From: an uncultured Balneola sp. | GTDB taxonomy: Bacteria; Bacteroidota; Rhodothermia; Balneolales; Balneolaceae | Direction: 5' to 3' | NCBI GenBank assembly: GCA_902529115.1 | Contig: CABZVB010000001.1 | Coordinates: 1-64,000, forward strand | Length of the DNA: 64,000 nt | In this document: piece after piece, positions 1-8,084 of the stretch | Layout of the letters: each line of letters starts with the position of its first letter | Numbering within the stretch: the first letter of the stretch is position 1 | Program-made: the position numbers and the translations under genes | Notes under the pieces: model-generated | Database searches by the model: none | Seen by the model: the letters and a program-made list of their open reading frames with translations, nothing else | What the model was told of the DNA's origin: nothing

Positions 1-27
1 TCACATTCTCACCTATCATTAACATCT

Positions 28-648
28 ATGCATGCATTAATTATTGCAGGGGGAATCCCTCCAAAGAAAAACCTATTAGAAAAAGAAATAGCCTTAGCCC
101 AATTAAACATAGGAGCGGATAGCGGTGGATATGTGTATTTAGGATACGGACACAAACCCGATATTGTAGTCGGAGACCTTGATAGTTTTATTTATACACA
201 CCACAAAGACATAAAAGTATTGAAATTACCCGATCAAGAAACCAATGATCTAGAAAAAAGTCTAGAATATGCGCTCGAAAAAGGCGCTAAATCAGTGTGT
301 ATTCTTGGGGCTGTAGGTAAACGTTTTGATCATAGTCTTAAAAACCTTTCTGTACTTCTTCGGTACTTAGACAGATTTGAGGACATACGATTTAAAGACA
401 ATCATGGAGAGCTTTTCTTAGTGCGCTCGCCATATACGCCCAAGCAAGCCATAGGTACTAGTATTTCTTTTTTCCCTGTTTTTGAACCCGTAAAAAATTT
501 CAGTTCTACAGGAGTAAAATATCCTTTAAAAGATTCAGTACTTGCCATGGGGGTTCAGGATGGCACATCTAACGAAATTATATCTAAGGATGCTCTGATT
601 CATTTTGACGGTATCCTTGGGGTTTATATTATTACATCTCTTCAATAA
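28..648 (+). CDS. Thiamine pyrophosphokinase-like protein
   Basis: Predicted to transfer pyrophosphate from ATP to thiamine, giving the cofactor thiamine diphosphate in the cytoplasm. Seen in the 206-residue product: GADSGG (29-34) and GDLDS (49-53) in the N-terminal catalytic half, then D-x-x-TNDLEKSL (69-79) and GAVGKRFDHSLKN (94-106), which are the ordered acidic and glycine/DH motifs of the TPK family. Length is normal for bacterial ThiN (about 200-220). It starts only 27 bases into the window, so a regulatory leader such as a TPP riboswitch cannot be judged. pepP follows 14 bases downstream on the same strand, probably co-transcribed without functional link. Confidence 0.85.
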   Translation: MHALIIAGGIPPKKNLLEKEIALAQLNIGADSGGYVYLGYGHKPDIVVGDLDSFIYTHHKDIKVLKLPDQETNDLEKSLEYALEKGAKSVCILGAVGKRFDHSLKNLSVLLRYLDRFEDIRFKDNHGELFLVRSPYTPKQAIGTSISFFPVFEPVKNFSSTGVKYPLKDSVLAMGVQDGTSNEIISKDALIHFDGILGVYIITSLQ

Positions 649-662
649 AATTCATCGTAGAT

Positions 663-1994
663 ATGCATTACAAACATCGCAGTAAACTGTATTCTCTTTT
701 TTCTCAAACTCAACAATCAATCATCTTTTTAGAAGGCGCTAAGATTATGTACCGCTACCAAACCGATTATGAATTCGCTTTTCGTCAGGAGTCTAATTTT
801 TGGTATATAAGCGGAGTTAACGAACCTGATTGTGCTGCGATTCTGGACATCGATTCTAAGGAATTTCACTTATTTGTGCCAAAAAGAGACGTGCAATATG
901 CGGTTTGGCATGGCTACGTTAAAAGTCTGGATCAATACCAATCCGAATACTCCCCAGACCATGTTCATTATATGGATGAGCTCCACGAGGTGGTGAAAAA
1001 GTTAAAACCCTCCATAGTTTTTTGTTTAAACGAATCTTCACAGGAAAGGTTTTCGTATGAACCCGAGTTAACTACTAATTCAGAGGCCTTAATTGAAGCT
1101 TTGAACGACGCCAGAGTCATCAAAACCGAAGAGGAACTAGAGTGCTTGCGCATAGCTAGCCAGGTAAATAATGAAGCATATAAGCGGGTTATTGAATCAT
1201 GGAAGCCAGGAATGTATGAATATCAAGCAAAAGCGATTTTCACCGAAGTACAAATATCTAATGGCCTTCAACAAGATGCGTATAATGGGATCTATGCCTC
1301 AGGACCCAATTCCGCCATTTTACATTATGTTTCGAATACTCGACAGACCCAAGATGGAGAGCTTCTTCTAATTGATGCAGGTTTTGAATATCAGGGCTAT
1401 GCGGCAGATTTTAGTCGTACATTCCCCGTGAATGGGCGATTTTCGGCTGATCAAGCAGCATTATATGACACGGTTTTAACTGCTCAAAAACAAGTTATTG
1501 AAGCCATCAAACCTGGAGTACGAATGGAGGATTTACACATGATGTCTGCAAGCACCATGATGGAAGGTTTACTCGACATGGGAATCGTCAAGGGTTCGCT
1601 GAATTCTATCATGGAAGCAAATATTTTTGCCCTCTTTTTCCCACACGGATTAGGTCATTTTTTAGGTTTAGATACTCATGATGTTGGCGGGTATCCAAAA
1701 GGAATGGAACGGATTGATCGGCCTGGCATTTTTTACTTGAGAGCTCGGCGAGAATTAGAAGTTGGAATGGTTATTACCGTTGAACCAGGCATCTATTTTA
1801 TACCCGCGTTGTTAGAACCTGCGCTAAAGAATCCTTCTAAGCAGATGTTTTTAAATACCGAAAAGATCCACCAATTGATGGACTTTGGAGGAATCCGTAT
1901 AGAGGATGATATTGTAGTCACAGAAAACGGCTATGAAAATCTGACTCATATTGCCAAAGAACGAGATGAAATTGAACGGCTTATGAATATCTAG
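663..1994 (+). CDS. pepP: Xaa-Pro aminopeptidase (M24B family)
   Basis: Cytoplasmic metallopeptidase removing an N-terminal residue that precedes proline. The 443-residue protein has the AMP_N domain (about 1-130) and a pita-bread M24 catalytic domain. The dinuclear metal ligands are all visible: D238 in LLIDAG, D249 in AADFSRT, H332 in HGLGHFLGLDTHD, E374 in EPGIYF and E414 in RIEDD. Length and motif order match E. coli PepP (441 residues; D260, D271, H354, E383, E406). No signal peptide. It follows the thiN-like gene closely and lies 42 bases before dnaX. Confidence 0.93.
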   Translation: MHYKHRSKLYSLFSQTQQSIIFLEGAKIMYRYQTDYEFAFRQESNFWYISGVNEPDCAAILDIDSKEFHLFVPKRDVQYAVWHGYVKSLDQYQSEYSPDHVHYMDELHEVVKKLKPSIVFCLNESSQERFSYEPELTTNSEALIEALNDARVIKTEEELECLRIASQVNNEAYKRVIESWKPGMYEYQAKAIFTEVQISNGLQQDAYNGIYASGPNSAILHYVSNTRQTQDGELLLIDAGFEYQGYAADFSRTFPVNGRFSADQAALYDTVLTAQKQVIEAIKPGVRMEDLHMMSASTMMEGLLDMGIVKGSLNSIMEANIFALFFPHGLGHFLGLDTHDVGGYPKGMERIDRPGIFYLRARRELEVGMVITVEPGIYFIPALLEPALKNPSKQMFLNTEKIHQLMDFGGIRIEDDIVVTENGYENLTHIAKERDEIERLMNI

Positions 1995-2036
1995 CTTTGA
2001 TCTTCAAATCGTCCTACTTTTTTGTACCTTTATCCT

Positions 2037-3821
2037 ATGTCAAACTCTTACCGAGCCCTTACCAGAAAATACCGCCCACAAAGCTTTGAAGATATTGTTT
2101 CTCAAGAGCATGTTAGCAGTACGCTTCTGAATGCCGTACAACAAAATCGCCTATCTCACGCCTATATGTTTTGTGGACCTCGTGGAGTGGGGAAAACTAC
2201 CATGGCTAGGGTGTTGGCACGTGTAATAAATAGTATTGATGATCAGGTTGATGGAGAAGCCCTAAACCAAACGTTAAATATCATCGAAATCGATGCTGCC
2301 TCTAATAATAAGGTAGAGGATGTACATCACCTACGAGAAAGTGTAAGGATTCCACCACAAAATGGGCGCTATAAAATATTTATTGTTGACGAGGTTCATA
2401 TGCTTTCAAAAGCGGCATTTAATGCCCTGTTGAAGACGCTGGAAGAACCCCCCGAGCATGCTATTTTCATTTTTGCAACAACAGAGCCACATAAAGTTCT
2501 TCCCACTATTTTATCTCGGGTTCAACGTTTCGATTTTAAACGAATTTCCGTTGATGAAATAGTGCAACGCCTCGAAAAAATAACTACTGACGAAGGTATT
2601 TCAATTGATCATGAATCACTACATGTGATTGCCAAAAAAGCCGATGGGGCATTGCGTGATGCCCTTGGTCTATTAGATCAAGCTATTGCATTTTGTGGAG
2701 ACAATATCACTTATAAGATGATACTTGAAGCATTAAATGTGGTGGGATCGGACCGCTTGTTTGAATTTATGGACTGTGTGACCAGGCGGGATACATCTGC
2801 GGGTCTTCATCTCATCCATACCCTACTTCAGGAGGGTTATGACATCCAAGAATTTTTGGTTGGACTAGTGGAGCACTTACGTAATCTATATGTAGCCAAG
2901 CAAGGGGAACAGATGATATTAATTGAAGCATCTGCTGATACCAAAGCTAACTATTTTGAAGCCGCATCAACACTGAACTCAACGGATATAATGCGTTATC
3001 TGTACCTGATAAGTGAGCAACAAGTCAAGATTAGAGAGCTTAGTCAACCGCGAATTGCATTTGAGCTCATGTTTTTAAAGATGGCTCATATGGAACCTCT
3101 TGATGGGTTAAAAAAACATATTGAGGGCGTCAAAAATCTACCCAGTGATGTTGAAAAAGTTCACACTTCCCACTCACCCAAGAATACCGCTAGTGATGAT
3201 GCTTCACTATTAGAAACGAGAGTTGGTACTACCCAGGAGACGAAACAAAATCAAGAGCCTTCACAGGAGCCTCCAGCGACTCCTAACCAAGAAGTGAAAC
3301 TAACAGCGCAAGCAACGCCCGCACCAGCGGTAAAACAAATACAGCCTAGAACACAAGATACTATAGTGCCAAGGTCTCAAGAAAATATAAATAAAAGCCT
3401 TAGTAAGGTAAACACAAACACTAATACTAAAAACGATGCAGGGTATCGTCAAAATCAACTAAGCTTTGATAAAATAATAGAAGAATGGCCTTCCTATTTA
3501 AAAGGTTTAAGAGGCAGGATACCTAAAATTTTGGAACTACAAGTTGAACGAGTAAAACCCGTAGAACTTTTGGGTGATCAACTAATATTAGAGTGCGACA
3601 ATCCCCTTTCTAAGCAAATGCTAGATCAACAAGCTCGAGAGCTGAGTGTATTTTTAAAGGATCATATTGGGGTTATGGTGCAATTACAGATAAATATTAA
3701 CAATAAAAAAACGGCAAAGACTAAGGAGAAAAATCCCTACGATTTATTTAAAAAGTTAGTCCAAAAAGACCCTATTTTCAAAGATATTGTGGATAAGTTA
3801 GGTGCGGAACTAGAATATTAA
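2037..3821 (+). CDS. dnaX: DNA polymerase III subunit tau/gamma
   Basis: Clamp-loader motor and replisome organiser. From the ATG at 2037 it is 594 residues; an in-frame ATG at 2022 would add five residues with no family support. Walker A GPRGVGKT (47-54), Walker B DEVH (118-121), and the SRV arginine-finger region (160-162) are intact. Domain III ends near residue 355, followed by a P/Q/T/N-rich linker (about 365-470) and a tau-like C-terminal domain (471-594). Odd: the zinc module normally between Walker A and IIEIDAAS is shortened and contains no cysteine. A seven-A run at 3110-3116 could allow a -1 shift (separate entry). Forms the classic dnaX-ybaB-recR order. Confidence 0.95.
   Translation: MSNSYRALTRKYRPQSFEDIVSQEHVSSTLLNAVQQNRLSHAYMFCGPRGVGKTTMARVLARVINSIDDQVDGEALNQTLNIIEIDAASNNKVEDVHHLRESVRIPPQNGRYKIFIVDEVHMLSKAAFNALLKTLEEPPEHAIFIFATTEPHKVLPTILSRVQRFDFKRISVDEIVQRLEKITTDEGISIDHESLHVIAKKADGALRDALGLLDQAIAFCGDNITYKMILEALNVVGSDRLFEFMDCVTRRDTSAGLHLIHTLLQEGYDIQEFLVGLVEHLRNLYVAKQGEQMILIEASADTKANYFEAASTLNSTDIMRYLYLISEQQVKIRELSQPRIAFELMFLKMAHMEPLDGLKKHIEGVKNLPSDVEKVHTSHSPKNTASDDASLLETRVGTTQETKQNQEPSQEPPATPNQEVKLTAQATPAPAVKQIQPRTQDTIVPRSQENINKSLSKVNTNTNTKNDAGYRQNQLSFDKIIEEWPSYLKGLRGRIPKILELQVERVKPVELLGDQLILECDNPLSKQMLDQQARELSVFLKDHIGVMVQLQININNKKTAKTKEKNPYDLFKKLVQKDPIFKDIVDKLGAELEY
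3108..3124 (+). other. Candidate -1 frameshift site in dnaX (gamma-type product)
   Basis: In the zero frame the codons read TTA AAA AAA CAT. A -1 slip on the A-AAA-AAA run (3110-3116) would next read ACA TAT TGA, adding two residues after K360 and ending a 362-residue protein exactly at the end of clamp-loader domain III. That is the arrangement by which E. coli makes gamma. I see no clear upstream Shine-Dalgarno-like stimulator and no strong downstream hairpin, and seven-A runs are not rare in AT-rich DNA, so this is a hypothesis. Confidence 0.35.
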
Positions 3822-3843
3822 CGACGCGTTAAATAAATCTATT

Positions 3844-4191
3844 ATGAATAATTTTAATATGGCCGACATGTTCGGTAAAATGCAGGAAATGCAAGAAAAG
3901 GTAAAAGAGAGCCAGGCCAAGTTGGAACAAATTCAGGTTGAGGCAGAAGTTGGCGGAGGCATGGTTAGCGTCAAAGCAAATGGACACCGCAAAATTATGC
4001 AACTCGAAATTGACAATAGTTTGCTGAATGAAGAAGATAAGGAAATGCTTGAAGACTTGGTCGTTGCTGGAGTTAATCAAGCTCTAATTAAAGCTGAGGA
4101 AGCGGCAAAAAACGAAATGCAAAATGCCTACAAAGGGATGTTACCTAGTGGGGGTATCCCAGGTTTTGATTTATCAAAATTTGGACTTTAA
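3844..4191 (+). CDS. ybaB: YbaB/EbfC nucleoid-associated protein
   Basis: Small dimeric DNA-binding protein of 115 residues. It has the family pattern: a methionine/glutamine/lysine-rich N-terminal helix (about 8-35, MFGKMQEMQEKVKESQAKL), a short beta sheet with GGGMVSVKANG (38-48), and a C-terminal helix rich in acidic residues and alanine ending in the usual glycine/proline-rich tail (GGIPGFDLSKF). Located between dnaX and recR, the conserved position for this gene in most bacteria, which is the strongest functional hint: a role with recombination/replication DNA. Confidence 0.93.
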   Translation: MNNFNMADMFGKMQEMQEKVKESQAKLEQIQVEAEVGGGMVSVKANGHRKIMQLEIDNSLLNEEDKEMLEDLVVAGVNQALIKAEEAAKNEMQNAYKGMLPSGGIPGFDLSKFGL

Positions 4192-4235
4192 TATCTGACT
4201 AAGCCTAGACTATTTATTATTTCATTTTATAATCT

Positions 4236-4835
4236 GTGCAACTTATATCCGAATACCTAGAAAAAGCAATTGAACAGCTCTCCAAACTGCCTGGGACAGG
4301 AAGAAAATCAGCTCAACGCATTGCTATTCATCTATTAAAACAAAATGAACAGTACGCACAAAATTTGGCGCAAGCCATTATTGATTTAACCACAAAAGTA
4401 TCCCGTTGTTCAGTTTGTGGTTCGATAAGCGACAGCGATCCCTGTTCCATTTGTAGTTCGTCAAAACGTGAAACCAGCACACTTTGTGTTGTGGAGGAGT
4501 TTAATGATGTATATTTGATTGAGCGAACCAATGAATTTAAAGGTCGTTATCACGTGCTTGGCGGTATTATCTCACCTATGGACAACGTAGGGCCGGATCA
4601 ACTTCGCATTAAGGAGCTATTGGAACGAGTACGCGAAGAGTCCATACAAGAAGTTATTTTAGCCCTTAATCCCGACGCTGAAGGAGAAGCCACCTCATAT
4701 TATCTAAACAAATTATTAGTGCCTTATGAAATTCAAGTCACAAGAATTGCCTACGGTATTCCTATGGGCACCGAATTAGAGTATATTGATGAAGTAACCT
4801 TAGGGCGCGCTTTTAGTTCAAGAACATCGTTATAA
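4236..4835 (+). CDS. recR: Recombination protein RecR
   Basis: RecFOR-pathway mediator that forms a ring clamp with RecO and loads RecA on gapped DNA. The 199-residue product starts with GTG. It shows the helix-hairpin-helix LSKLPGTGRKSAQRIA (16-31), a four-cysteine zinc finger (C58, C61, C70, C73), and a Toprim domain (about 81-175) with CVVEE and ALNPDAEGEATSYYL. Length is standard (about 200). Last gene of the dnaX-ybaB-recR run; the M1 peptidase begins 48 bases on. Confidence 0.95.
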   Translation: MQLISEYLEKAIEQLSKLPGTGRKSAQRIAIHLLKQNEQYAQNLAQAIIDLTTKVSRCSVCGSISDSDPCSICSSSKRETSTLCVVEEFNDVYLIERTNEFKGRYHVLGGIISPMDNVGPDQLRIKELLERVREESIQEVILALNPDAEGEATSYYLNKLLVPYEIQVTRIAYGIPMGTELEYIDEVTLGRAFSSRTSL

Positions 4836-4883
4836 AACGTCACAATATCCTATCGATTCCTCAATACTAAATTCAGATATCCT

Positions 4884-6800
4884 ATGAATAAGCAAATTCT
4901 AACCTCTATTTTTTTCCTTTATACAGGCTGTGGCTATCTTTTTGCTCAAGAAGCCTCTAATCCTAGTGTAAAAAGTGCTTATACAGCCGGTTATTGGCAG
5001 CAAGAAGTTGACTACACTATGAATATTGTAGTAGATGCTAACGCCCATCAGTTCATTGGAGAGCAGCGTATTGTTTATACAAATAATTCTCCAGATATAA
5101 TTAATCGAGTATTCTATCACCTTTATTTTAACGCATTCCAACCAGGTAGCATGATGGATGTTCGATCTCGTACCATTGAAGATCCAGACGGCCGAGTTCG
5201 AGATAGGATTTTCAATCTTAATGAGGATGAAATCGGATATCATGCCGTTCAAAGCCTTCGCCAAGACGGACAAGATTTAAATTTTGATGTGGAAGGTACC
5301 ATACTCGTAGCACCCTTAGCCAGTCCATTATTACCCGGAGAACAAACTGTACTAGAGATGGATTTTAAATCACAGGTACCCTTACAAATACGACGTAGTG
5401 GGTGGAATAATGACGAAGGTGTCGAATTTTCCATGAGTCAATGGTATCCTAAATTAGCAGAATATGATTACAGAGGCTGGCATCCAAATCCCTACATTGG
5501 TCGAGAATTTCATGGCGTTTTTGGACGATTCGATGTTAAAATTACAATTGATAAAGACTACTTAGTGGGTGGTACTGGCGTATTACAAAATCCAAATGAA
5601 GTAGGACATGGGTATGAGGATGAAGGAGTTGAAATACGCCACGATACCAATGAATTAACTTGGCATTTTGTGGCTGATGATGTACTAGATTTTTTTTGGG
5701 GTGCCGATCCTGACTTTACCCACGTTAAGGCTCAAGTTCCAAATGGTCCAATGTTACACTTCTTATACCAAGACCCTGTTTTAGCCGTGAATAAAACAGA
5801 TAATGAGAATGAGACATATACTGAAAATTGGAAACAGCTTCCAGAGTTAACAGTCCGAGCATTTGAATATGCTAACACTCACTTTGGTACCTATCCTTAT
5901 CCACAGTTCACCACTATTCAAGGAGGTGATGGTGGAATGGAATATCCAATGGGGACTCTAATCACGGGAGCTAGAAACTTACGAAGCCTCGTTGGGGTAA
6001 CCGTTCATGAATTATATCATAGTTGGTATCAGAATGTACTGGCAACAAACGAAGCATTATATGCCTGGATGGACGAGGGCTTCACTAGCTTTGCAAGCTC
6101 TGAAACCATGCAAAATTTATTTGAGGATACTGGCAATCCTCATGCAGGATCGATGAGAGGATATCAGCGATTGGTGGAATCTGGCAAAGAAGAACCTATG
6201 GCTACTCATGCCGACCATTATCATACCAATTTTGCTTATGGACGCGCCGCTTATTCCAAGGGGGCGGTATACTTAAATCAAATCCGGTATATCATAGGTG
6301 AAGAAGCATTCCGATCGGGCATGCTACGTTATCATGAAGAATGGAAATTAAAGCACCCCACCGATTTAGATTTTATTCGTCTAATGGAAAAGGAGTCTGG
6401 GATGATACTAGATTGGTTTCATGAATATTTTGTTCATACCACTAAGACCATTGATTACGGTATCAAATCGGTAGATGCTACTGAAAAGGAAGCAGGATCT
6501 ACAAAAATAGAATTGGAGCGAATCGGCCTTATGCCCATGCCCTTAGATGTATGGGTTGAGTATACGGATGGCTCTATAGAAGAATTTTATATTCCAGTGC
6601 GAATCATGCGTGGAGAGAAACCTGCCGAACACACCGAGAAGCGGACTGTAGTGGCTGATTGGCCTTGGGTCGAACCGACTTACACCTTAACTCTTCCTGC
6701 TTCCTTAGAAACTATTCGGGCCATTAGTATTGATCCTAGCCAGCGAATAGCCGACGTAAACAATACGAATAATGTACGAGTACTAATTTCTGAACAATAG
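4884..6800 (+). CDS. Secreted M1-family zinc aminopeptidase
   Basis: A gluzincin peptidase of 638 residues. A signal peptide (about 1-22, ending CGYLFAQ) predicts export. The zinc site is H375-E376-x-x-H379 (HELYH) with E398 in WMDEG, exactly the HEXXH-x18-E spacing of family M1. GGMEYP (about 349-354) occupies the place of the GAMEN substrate-recognition motif. The N-terminal half is the beta-sandwich domain typical of M1 enzymes. A hairpin terminator follows directly. Substrate unknown; bacterial periplasmic M1 peptidases of this type are generally peptide scavengers (inference). Confidence 0.9.
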   Translation: MNKQILTSIFFLYTGCGYLFAQEASNPSVKSAYTAGYWQQEVDYTMNIVVDANAHQFIGEQRIVYTNNSPDIINRVFYHLYFNAFQPGSMMDVRSRTIEDPDGRVRDRIFNLNEDEIGYHAVQSLRQDGQDLNFDVEGTILVAPLASPLLPGEQTVLEMDFKSQVPLQIRRSGWNNDEGVEFSMSQWYPKLAEYDYRGWHPNPYIGREFHGVFGRFDVKITIDKDYLVGGTGVLQNPNEVGHGYEDEGVEIRHDTNELTWHFVADDVLDFFWGADPDFTHVKAQVPNGPMLHFLYQDPVLAVNKTDNENETYTENWKQLPELTVRAFEYANTHFGTYPYPQFTTIQGGDGGMEYPMGTLITGARNLRSLVGVTVHELYHSWYQNVLATNEALYAWMDEGFTSFASSETMQNLFEDTGNPHAGSMRGYQRLVESGKEEPMATHADHYHTNFAYGRAAYSKGAVYLNQIRYIIGEEAFRSGMLRYHEEWKLKHPTDLDFIRLMEKESGMILDWFHEYFVHTTKTIDYGIKSVDATEKEAGSTKIELERIGLMPMPLDVWVEYTDGSIEEFYIPVRIMRGEKPAEHTEKRTVVADWPWVEPTYTLTLPASLETIRAISIDPSQRIADVNNTNNVRVLISEQ

Positions 6801-6825
6801 TTGATTAGTACATTTTGAAAAATAA

Positions 6826-6858
6826 TGGAGTATCCATCAACCTGGAATACCCCTTTTT
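6826..6858 (+). terminator. Intrinsic terminator after the M1 peptidase gene
   Basis: GGAGTATCC (6827-6835) can pair with GGAATACCCC (6844-6853), leaving a loop of about eight bases, followed by a five-T run. An A-rich stretch precedes the hairpin, so it may also end transcription of the convergent gene whose stop is at 6880. Confidence 0.6.
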
Positions 6859-6879
6859 AATTAATTCGCCTCAAGAATT

Positions 6880-7449
6880 CTATATAAATAGATTTCCTTG
6901 ATCTTGATGCTTTCGTTGAGCCTCTTCTATTTTAGGGGCCTCAGGTTTTGGTGTATAATCAATCATTACAGGTAAAAATCGCTTTCCATACATTCTCCGA
7001 GCTATACCATGTAAGGCTCGTTCACCTCTAGGAGTTATACGCAAATAACCACTCTCGTCTTCCACTAAGAAGCCAAAACCTCGAAGATCATTCACAATGA
7101 GATACGACAATTTATCCACTACCTGAGAATGATGTTCCACATATTCGCGATGAGGTGGTTCATCTTCGCTAATATATACCAATCCTAAAACTCTGAATTC
7201 CGTTTCTGTTATAGGATAGCCTTCACTACCCTTGGTAATAAGTTCATCCCAAATTTTTTGAGAATAATATAAGCCAAACCAAAATTTTCCTTCTTTAAGT
7301 AACTCATGGCTCAAAGCACAACAAAGATATTCGCCCGGCATGGATTTACGAGGCTCTCCTCTACTCCGGTACATACTTACCATAGTGGCTAAATCAAGCT
7401 CCCCAATATTAATTGGGTATGTAAAATGAAAATTACTTCTTTTTTGCAT
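6880..7449 (-). CDS. Unrecognised protein with a winged-helix-like C-terminal part
   Basis: I do not recognise this family. The 189-residue product (start at the ATG of 7449; an upstream ATG at 7530 lies before a good promoter and is disfavoured) is soluble, with no signal peptide or membrane segment. Residues about 110-160 (VVDKLSYLIVNDLRG then LRITPRGERALHGIARRMYG) read like a winged helix: recognition-type helix, a hydrophobic wing, then TPRGERAL, a phrase common at the end of PadR/wHTH domains. The protein ends QGNLFI, resembling a sliding-clamp-binding QxxLF peptide. It converges on the M1 peptidase gene and has its own promoter, so it is probably monocistronic. Confidence 0.7.
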   Translation of the reverse strand: MQKRSNFHFTYPINIGELDLATMVSMYRSRGEPRKSMPGEYLCCALSHELLKEGKFWFGLYYSQKIWDELITKGSEGYPITETEFRVLGLVYISEDEPPHREYVEHHSQVVDKLSYLIVNDLRGFGFLVEDESGYLRITPRGERALHGIARRMYGKRFLPVMIDYTPKPEAPKIEEAQRKHQDQGNLFI

Positions 7450-7476
7450 GGCAACTGAAAGTGATTTTGTAGTAGT

Positions 7477-7505
7477 AAAATACCTTTCGAATAGACACGT
7501 GTCAA
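7477..7505 (-). promoter_or_regulatory. Sigma-70-like promoter overlapped by a CACGTG palindrome
   Basis: On the minus strand TTGACA (7505-7500) and TATTTT (7482-7477) are separated by exactly 17 bases, 28 bases upstream of the ATG at 7449. The perfect palindrome GACACGTGTC (7494-7503) overlaps the -35 box, so a repressor bound there would block the polymerase. Bacteroidota primary sigma factors usually prefer TAnnTTTG, so activity is uncertain. Confidence 0.4.
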
Positions 7506-7530
7506 TGGGTGAATTATATAGGCATAACAA

Positions 7531-7861
7531 CTAACAGAAATATAAGACGCTCAATCATCGGCTTCAGTCTTGATCAAAGATTCCCTCAGATGCCACTATT
7601 GATTCTGTTTATTCTTATTAATTTAAATAAAATCAAAAATGAAGCACAAACCATACAAATATACACCATACTAGAGGTATGGTCAGAAAGGAGCTCAAAT
7701 ACCTCCACTAATAAAGGACCGGGTAGGTCTGCAATCCAAGGCGATCATACATGGACCTATCGAATATATTTTGATATACTATGAAATAACAAAAGGTGGA
7801 GACTTTACTGAAGAGCCTTTGTTTGATGATCGCATACAAGGCAACAGTAAATATATATTAA
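7531..7861. other. Non-coding stretch, probably decayed coding sequence
   Basis: No gene is supported here. A 91-codon + strand ORF (7509-7784) has no recognisable composition or motif. In another + frame, codons from 7675 to 7890 are open and end just where the T9SS-domain relic begins in a shifted frame, which suggests that both are pieces of one broken gene. Confidence 0.4.
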
Positions 7862-8083
7862 AAGGGTACAGACAACTTTTTAACGCTCTTTAAATTAGAT
7901 TTCGTAAAGTTGACCATTCATAATCAACTAGGTATACCTATTGAAATATTACTGCAGGGACACCGGAATGCGGGCTCACATGCCATTACTTTTGCTGCGA
8001 CAAACTTACCCAGCGGCTTTACTTTTATAAACTTAATAACACAAAGCAGAACAATGACTCATAGCATGATTCTTATTAAATAG
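7862..8083 (+). pseudogene. Relic of a type IX secretion (Por) C-terminal sorting domain
   Basis: The 73 codons from 7862 (just after a TAA at 7859) to the TAG at 8081 spell the end of a T9SS type A sorting domain: LTIHNQLGIPIEILLQG, then AGSHAITFAATNLPSG, then TMTHSMILIK and stop. These align in order with the family pattern V-x-N-x-LG-x-V-x-L-V-x-G / AG-x-H-x-V-x-F-x-A-x-x-LPSG-x-Y-x-Y-x-L / TKKM-x-L-x-K. There is no start codon, and upstream coding is in another frame, so a single-base indel or truncation has killed the gene. The usual YFY after LPSG is replaced by FTF, consistent with decay. It ends one base before the convergent topA stop. Confidence 0.65.
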
Positions 8084-8084
8084 A

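Noticed and set aside
2022-2036. Upstream ATG of dnaX
   Set aside because: Adds five residues with no family match; the ATG at 2037 begins the conserved SYRALTRKYRP.
7509-7784. A 91-codon + strand ORF
   Set aside because: No start context, domain or biased composition; it overlaps the promoter of the minus strand gene and a frame that belongs to decayed sequence.
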